A stretch of 26,831 nucleotides of DNA from CAZNLL01 sp964573885 (GTDB taxonomy: Bacteria; Desulfobacterota; DSM-4660; Desulfatiglandales; Desulfatiglandaceae). The stretch is from contig CAZNLL010000044.1 in NCBI GenBank assembly GCA_964573885.1, positions 1 to 26,831 on the forward strand, given 5' to 3'. The stretch's first letter is position 1. Each line of letters starts with the position of its first letter. Both the position numbers and the translations under genes were made by a program. This document shows, piece after piece, positions 22,898 to 26,831 of this stretch. The notes under the pieces were generated by a model. The model worked only from the letters and a program-made list of their open reading frames with translations, made no database searches and was not told where the DNA came from.

Positions 22898-23530
22898 TCA
22901 GGTCCTTTCATACTTTCTGTAAACCCTGTATGCCCTCTCCTCAAGGTGTTCTTCCACGTCCTGCCACCCGGGAAAGACCTCTCTGAACCGCTCGTTTTCC
23001 ACCAGGCGCGGATCCTCAAATTCGATCAGTGTCAGGTATCGGGGGGAAGCGTCAATGCAAACAAAGCGCCGGGTGGAAAGGTGCCCCGCCATCTCCTGGA
23101 GGGAGGGCGAAAGGCGGTGGGCAAACCATTGATCCACCAGGACCTCTTTTCCGGGCCGCACATCGTATTCCTGAAGCACCAGGGTCCCCACCTTATCTGA
23201 AAGGCACGTTTTGCCGGGAAAGGTCTGCTCATAGACCCTTCGGATAAACACCCGGGCGTGCCGGTTGATGCGCTGGGTCCAGGGGGAGTAATGACCGGGG
23301 CCCACATTGCGGTACGCTTCACTTTCCATGACGGCGGTATTTTCCAGGTCGTAGAGGGCCAGGTATCTGGGTGAACCCGCCGGATAAACAAAGCGCTGAC
23401 ACGTGAGAATACCCGGTATTGCGGCCCTTTCAGGAATATGTTCCGTGTCGTACCAGTCATTGAATTCCTCTTCCATGGCCTCGGGCGGTTCCAATATGGC
23501 AAACAAAAGCCCCAATTTTTCCAATCCCAT
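22898..23530 (-). CDS. Duplicated ferredoxin-fold (dimeric alpha+beta barrel) protein of unknown function
   Basis: This 210-residue minus-strand protein contains two related halves, about residues 7-98 and 115-205. Repeat 1 shows RFVYPAGSPRYLALYDLE then ESEAYRNV; repeat 2 shows RFVCIDASPRYLTLIEFE then ENERFREV. Repeat 1 also has DWYDTEHIPE, a motif seen in EthD/DUF4286-like barrels; in repeat 2 the equivalent reads DQWFAHRLSP. No catalytic role is recognised. The ribosome site AAGGAGG is good. It is downstream of the DHDPS-family gene by 24 nt, so both are probably one transcription unit, and it converges on the CCG gene. Confidence 0.8.
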   Translation of the reverse strand: MGLEKLGLLFAILEPPEAMEEEFNDWYDTEHIPERAAIPGILTCQRFVYPAGSPRYLALYDLENTAVMESEAYRNVGPGHYSPWTQRINRHARVFIRRVYEQTFPGKTCLSDKVGTLVLQEYDVRPGKEVLVDQWFAHRLSPSLQEMAGHLSTRRFVCIDASPRYLTLIEFEDPRLVENERFREVFPGWQDVEEHLEERAYRVYRKYERT

Positions 23531-23554
23531 GCGTGCTTTCCTCCTTGGATTTCC

Positions 23555-24481
23555 CTATAAAAGCCCGGCCTCTTTCAGGGCCTGGCGGATGCGGTTTCGC
23601 TCCTCTTCGGTGACCGGTTGGAGAGGCGGCCGTACCACGGCGGCTTCGATACGTCCCAGTATGGCCAGGGCCTCCTTCATGCGGTTGTGCATGTCCAGGA
23701 AAGGAGGGGCATAGAAGACACGCACCAGAGGATCGAGCCTGTCGTTCAGCCGGCGGGCCTCCTGGATATCCCCCTCCTGGACCGCGCGGAAGAGCTCCGC
23801 CTGCAAATCCGCAGCCACGCTCCCCATCCCCGAAATGGCCCCGTCGGCCCCCAGAAAGAAACTGGCCATGAGGGACATGGTAAAGCTGGATAGAACGGCC
23901 ACGGGGCGGCCCGTGGCGCGGATGGCCCGGAGATTTCGTTCAAAGGCCACAATATCATTGCTCCATTCCTTGACAGCCGCCACCTGGGGGATTTCTGTGA
24001 GCTTGGCCAGGGCCTCTGGCGTGTAACCTATCCCCTGGGCCGGGGGATACTGAAACACCACCAGGGGAAGATCCACGGCCTCTGCAATCAAGGAAAAATG
24101 GCGGTACACCATTTCAGGACGAAGTTGGGCCCCCCACATGAAAAGACAAGGGGGAAAGATGAGCAGTCCCTTTACCCCTTCTTCCCTGGCGTCCCTGGCC
24201 AGGTCCACCGCTTCAAGGGTGCTGTCCGAATAGATCCCCGCGATCAGGGGCAGGCGGTCGCCCACCTCGTCGCCGGCAACGGCCAGGGCCCGCCTCCTCT
24301 CTTCCCTGGTGAGGGAAGACACCTCGGCGGCATGGCCGTTGAGCACGATGCCGGTCACTCCCGGGACATGGGCCAGCCAGTTCAGGTGACGGCGGTAGTC
24401 CGGTTCATGGATGGAAAAATCCGGTTTAAAGGGAAGAAGGTTGGCGGGAATGATCCCGGAAAACCGTAAGGATGGGGCCAT
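23555..24481 (-). CDS. Dihydrodipicolinate synthase (DHDPS)/N-acetylneuraminate lyase family aldolase
   Basis: This 308-residue class I aldolase of the DapA superfamily has the pyruvate-binding-like loop NGHAAEVSSLTREER near 48-62, where typical members read GTTGE. The catalytic Tyr145 is in VFQYPP and the Schiff-base Lys171 in AAVKEWS. It would cleave or form a C-C bond with pyruvate or a related 2-oxoacid, or act as a hydrolyase/decarboxylase like other family members. The start at 24481 has AGAGGT about 8 nt upstream; an in-frame ATG at 24616 would run through the promoter region of the divergent gene. The 2-oxoacid link suggests a tie to the plus-strand oxidoreductase pathway, which is an inference. 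Confidence 0.87.
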   Translation of the reverse strand: MAPSLRFSGIIPANLLPFKPDFSIHEPDYRRHLNWLAHVPGVTGIVLNGHAAEVSSLTREERRRALAVAGDEVGDRLPLIAGIYSDSTLEAVDLARDAREEGVKGLLIFPPCLFMWGAQLRPEMVYRHFSLIAEAVDLPLVVFQYPPAQGIGYTPEALAKLTEIPQVAAVKEWSNDIVAFERNLRAIRATGRPVAVLSSFTMSLMASFFLGADGAISGMGSVAADLQAELFRAVQEGDIQEARRLNDRLDPLVRVFYAPPFLDMHNRMKEALAILGRIEAAVVRPPLQPVTEEERNRIRQALKEAGLL

Positions 24482-24556
24482 TAGAACACCTCTTGGATAG
24501 TCATTGGTCCTGGGAAACCCCTCCCAAAAGCCGGAGATCAGGACCGCATGAAGGTT

Positions 24557-24585
24557 ACTATGATACAAGGAACACAATTTTTCAA
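24557..24585 (-). promoter_or_regulatory. Possible promoter for the minus-strand aldolase operon
   Basis: Reading the minus strand, TTGAAA (24585-24580) and CATAGT (24562-24557) are separated by 17 nt, a fair -35/-10 pair. A transcript would begin near 24550 and reach the start codon at 24481. The -10 is only 4 of 6 to consensus, so the call is tentative. Confidence 0.35.
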
Positions 24586-24609
24586 GACCCAAGGGTTGAG
24601 GTGAAAACA

Positions 24610-24639
24610 TTGACAAAGAAGCCCAAATCTATCTATAAA
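24610..24639 (+). promoter_or_regulatory. Strong sigma70-type promoter for the membrane Fe-S/cytochrome gene
   Basis: A perfect TTGACA (24610-24615) and TATAAA (24634-24639, 5 of 6) lie 18 nt apart. Transcription would start near 24646, giving a leader of about 36 nt before the GAGGAG ribosome site and ATG at 24682. A short stem AGGCC/GGCCT (24644-24648 with 24663-24667) lies in this leader. It is the best promoter seen in the window, in the only divergent intergenic region. Confidence 0.65.
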
Positions 24640-24681
24640 ATCGAGGCCTGACATATTTTTAGGGCCTTTGAGGAGTCAATC

Positions 24682-26718
24682 ATGGGAAGTCCCCTTCACC
24701 CGGCCGTTGAAACCTATCTAGGGCTGCCGGGATATACTTACGGCTGGGCCATTCTGATCATAGGTCTGGCCCTTTTTTGTTATACCCTTCAAAGGAGATG
24801 GGTTCTGATCAGGTCAGGAAAGGCGGACCCCCGCTTTTCCTTGATCACGAAAAGGCTGCGGGGCCTATTTGTCTATGGGATTTTTCAGAAAAGGCAGCCC
24901 CGTTATAGTTGGGCAGGGGTGATTCACATCCTGATTTTCTGGGGCTTTGTGGTCCTCGGACTCCGGTCCCTGGATCTGGTGACCCAGGGCCTGGGTCTCC
25001 CCCTGCTCCGCCCCCTCATGGAGACAGGCTTTGGCCCGGTCTACAATACCCTAAAGGATGTGTTTGAGCTGATTGTCCTGGGAACCTGTGTATGGGCCAT
25101 ACTCAGGAGGGCCTTGATCAGACATTCGAGATACGAGGGCAGTCATACCTTTGAGGCCCATTTTGTGCTGGGTCTTATCGCTTTTTTGATGCTTACGGAC
25201 ATGTTCTACGATGGAAGCGCCCAGGTTTTGGGGGCTCCTGACGGAGGATGGCTCCCGGCATCCCATGGGGCGGCCGGGATATTATGGGGTTCCGGCCCCG
25301 GATTCGTCCGGGGGGTGCACGCCTGGAGCTACTGGTTACACCTTCTCACCTTTTTCTTTTTCCTCAATTTCTTGCCCCTGGGAAAACACTTTCATATTAT
25401 TACGGCCCTTCCCAATGTGTTTTTGAGAAAGCTTACAAAGGGGGCCATAAAGCCGGCCAGATGGGATGCGGCGGACCTGGAGGAGCTTGACTCCCTGGGA
25501 ATTGAAGGGTTTGAAGATTTCACGTGGAAGCATATCCTGGATTGTTTTACCTGTACCGAGTGCGGGCGCTGCTCTGATAACTGCCCGGCCCAGAGCATCG
25601 GACGTCCCCTTTCCCCAAAGATGATCACCCTCAAGGTGAGGGATTACGGCTATGACAAGGTGCCTGTATTCCCCTTCAGACAGGGTAAAGCTCAAGACGA
25701 AGCCCCGTCTTTGATCGGAGAGGTTGTTTCCCATGACGAAATATGGTCATGCACCACCTGCGGGGCCTGTGAAGAGGAGTGCCCTGTCTTCATCGAGTAT
25801 ATTGACAAAATGATAGATATGAGGCGTCACCTGGTGGAGAGCGCCCAGAATCCTTCCAGCTTCAACAAGGTTTTTATGAACGTGGAGAAGACGGGGAACC
25901 CCTTTGGCAAACCGGCGGGCAAACGGGCTGAATGGTTGAAGGAATTGGAGACCATCCCCGTGAAGCTATTAAAACAAGGGGATGAGGTGGATGTCCTATA
26001 CTTTGTGGACAGTTACGGGTCCTTTGACCCCGCGGCCCAGCGGATCGCCTCGGCCGTGGTGAAAGGGCTTTACAAGGCGGGGATCGATTTCGGGATTTTG
26101 GGACCCCGGGAAAAGGACTCCGGCCATCAGGTCCGCCGAATGGGGGAGGAAGGGCTCTTTCAACTCCTCATGGAGGAGAATATGGAGACCCTGGAGAGCG
26201 TGGGCTTTAATACCATCATCACCACCGATCCCCATGCCTTCAATACCCTTAAGAAGGATTATCCCGGGAGTTTGAATGTCCTTCACTACACGCAATTTTT
26301 TCAACCCCTGATCGAACAGGGCCTTTTGAAACCCGGGAAGGCCTTGAAGGGCAATGATATTTGCACCTATCACGATCCTTGCTATCTGGGGCGCCACAAT
26401 GGGGTCTACAATGCACCCAGGAGGATTTTGCATTCCATCCCGGGGTTGAGGCTCGTGGAAATGGCAAGGGCCAGGGATCGAAGTTTTTGTTGCGGAGGCG
26501 GAGATATTGTGCTCTGGCATGAGATTGAACAAGAGGAGATGCGCATGGCGGAAATGCGGGTGCAAATGGCCAGGGCGGCGGGGGCCACGGTGATGGTCAC
26601 GGCCTGTCCTTTCTGTTTTATCCATTTTGAAGATGCCATCAAGACAGGGGGGCTGGAAGAGCATATAAGAGTGGTGGACCTTATGGAACTCTTCATTTCA
26701 ACAGAGGAGGAGGCTTAG
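24682..26718 (+). CDS. ETF:(methyl)menaquinone oxidoreductase-like membrane cytochrome b / CCG Fe-S protein
   Basis: This 678-residue protein has about five hydrophobic segments (near 20-37, 77-95, 122-143, 160-176, 213-232) with membrane histidines (His82, His160, His213, His220) suited to heme b, a NarI/DsrM-like module. Two 4Fe-4S motifs follow (Cys291/294/297/301 and Cys357/360/363/367), then two HdrD-type CCG regions. The first CCG region has lost its cysteines (Asp443-Ser444, Asp479-Ser480, Asp516 to Ala519). The second is complete (Cys567, Cys603-Cys604, Cys642/Cys645). With etfB directly downstream, it fits the membrane quinone reductase that accepts electrons from ETF in acyl-CoA-oxidising anaerobes. 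Confidence 0.88.
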   Translation: MGSPLHPAVETYLGLPGYTYGWAILIIGLALFCYTLQRRWVLIRSGKADPRFSLITKRLRGLFVYGIFQKRQPRYSWAGVIHILIFWGFVVLGLRSLDLVTQGLGLPLLRPLMETGFGPVYNTLKDVFELIVLGTCVWAILRRALIRHSRYEGSHTFEAHFVLGLIAFLMLTDMFYDGSAQVLGAPDGGWLPASHGAAGILWGSGPGFVRGVHAWSYWLHLLTFFFFLNFLPLGKHFHIITALPNVFLRKLTKGAIKPARWDAADLEELDSLGIEGFEDFTWKHILDCFTCTECGRCSDNCPAQSIGRPLSPKMITLKVRDYGYDKVPVFPFRQGKAQDEAPSLIGEVVSHDEIWSCTTCGACEEECPVFIEYIDKMIDMRRHLVESAQNPSSFNKVFMNVEKTGNPFGKPAGKRAEWLKELETIPVKLLKQGDEVDVLYFVDSYGSFDPAAQRIASAVVKGLYKAGIDFGILGPREKDSGHQVRRMGEEGLFQLLMEENMETLESVGFNTIITTDPHAFNTLKKDYPGSLNVLHYTQFFQPLIEQGLLKPGKALKGNDICTYHDPCYLGRHNGVYNAPRRILHSIPGLRLVEMARARDRSFCCGGGDIVLWHEIEQEEMRMAEMRVQMARAAGATVMVTACPFCFIHFEDAIKTGGLEEHIRVVDLMELFISTEEEA

Positions 26719-26721
26719 GGT

Positions 26722-26831
26722 ATGAATATTGTGGTTTGTGTCAAGAGAGTGCCCATGACCCAGGATGTGGACCTGGAAATTGACGGGTCCGGAAAAGAGG
26801 TCAAAAAGGAGGACTTGGCCTATGTGATCAA
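26722..26831 (+). CDS. etfB: Electron transfer flavoprotein beta subunit, second copy (partial, runs off the window)
   Basis: The first 36 codons are visible, beginning MNIVVCVKRVPMTQDV and reaching DLAYVI, the usual EtfB N-terminus. It starts 3 nt after the upstream stop, with AGGAGG within the end of that gene, so it is co-transcribed with the membrane quinone-reductase-like gene. It differs from the first EtfB (9010) in sequence, so two ETFs serve the region. An etfA is expected just beyond the window. Confidence 0.88.
   Translation, partial: MNIVVCVKRVPMTQDVDLEIDGSGKEVKKEDLAYVI

Noticed and set aside
24482..24616. N-terminal extension of the minus-strand aldolase to 24616
   Set aside because: It would cover the divergent promoter region and add 45 residues not seen in the family; the start at 24481 has AGAGGT upstream.
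1..26831. CRISPR arrays, tRNA/rRNA genes, insertion sequences, phage genes
   Set aside because: No regularly spaced repeats, tRNA-like cloverleaf, transposase or phage domain was seen on either strand.

Overview
The window carries a dense, almost one-directional gene cluster of an anaerobic bacterium. The genes suggest a strict anaerobe such as a sulfate-reducing or syntrophic member of the Desulfobacterota (former Deltaproteobacteria). The basis is the combination of electron-transfer flavoproteins (ETF), HdrD-like CCG iron-sulfur proteins, a ferredoxin-dependent 2-oxoacid oxidoreductase, a DUF362 protein and a clostridial/FadH-type ene-reductase. That assignment is an inference; no rRNA or other taxonomic marker is present. 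G+C looks moderately high and even, with no insertion sequence, tRNA, CRISPR array or obvious transferred island.

Layout. Positions 128-8996 (+) hold carbon-chemistry enzymes: two Asp/Glu-racemase/maleate-isomerase-type proteins (128, 4834), two MmgE/PrpD proteins (911, 7605), a metallo-beta-lactamase (MBL) hydrolase, a DUF1185 'amino acid synthesis' protein, a 3-hydroxyisobutyrate-dehydrogenase-like enzyme and an Fe-S flavin ene-reductase. Positions 9010-12296 encode EtfB followed by one 839-residue protein that joins EtfA to a GlcD/D-lactate-dehydrogenase-type FAD oxidase. A probable terminator follows. Positions 12368-16582 encode a three-subunit 2-oxoacid:ferredoxin oxidoreductase, an NfnB/GltD-like NAD(P)H flavoprotein and a two-cluster ferredoxin. 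Positions 16629-20504 hold accessory genes: an HD hydrolase, an MBL protein, a flavodoxin, a cysteine-motif protein and a DUF362 protein. Positions 20582-22847 hold a NicX/M29-like metalloprotein and a soluble CCG Fe-S protein. Two minus-strand genes (23530 to 22898 and 24481 to 23555) encode a duplicated ferredoxin-fold protein and a dihydrodipicolinate-synthase-family lyase. A good sigma70-type promoter then drives a membrane cytochrome b/Fe-S protein of the ETF:methylmenaquinone oxidoreductase type (24682) and a second etfB, cut by the window edge.

Working model (inference): a small unsaturated or hydroxylated di- or tricarboxylate, possibly from an N-containing compound, is isomerised, hydrated or reduced by the first block. 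It is oxidised at a 2-hydroxyacid position by the EtfA-oxidase fusion to a 2-oxoacid, and that is oxidatively decarboxylated by the ferredoxin oxidoreductase next door. Electrons leave through ETF to the CCG Fe-S proteins and the membrane quinone reductase, and through ferredoxin to the NAD(P)H flavoprotein. The substrate cannot be read from the sequence, and no transporter or transcription regulator lies in the window.
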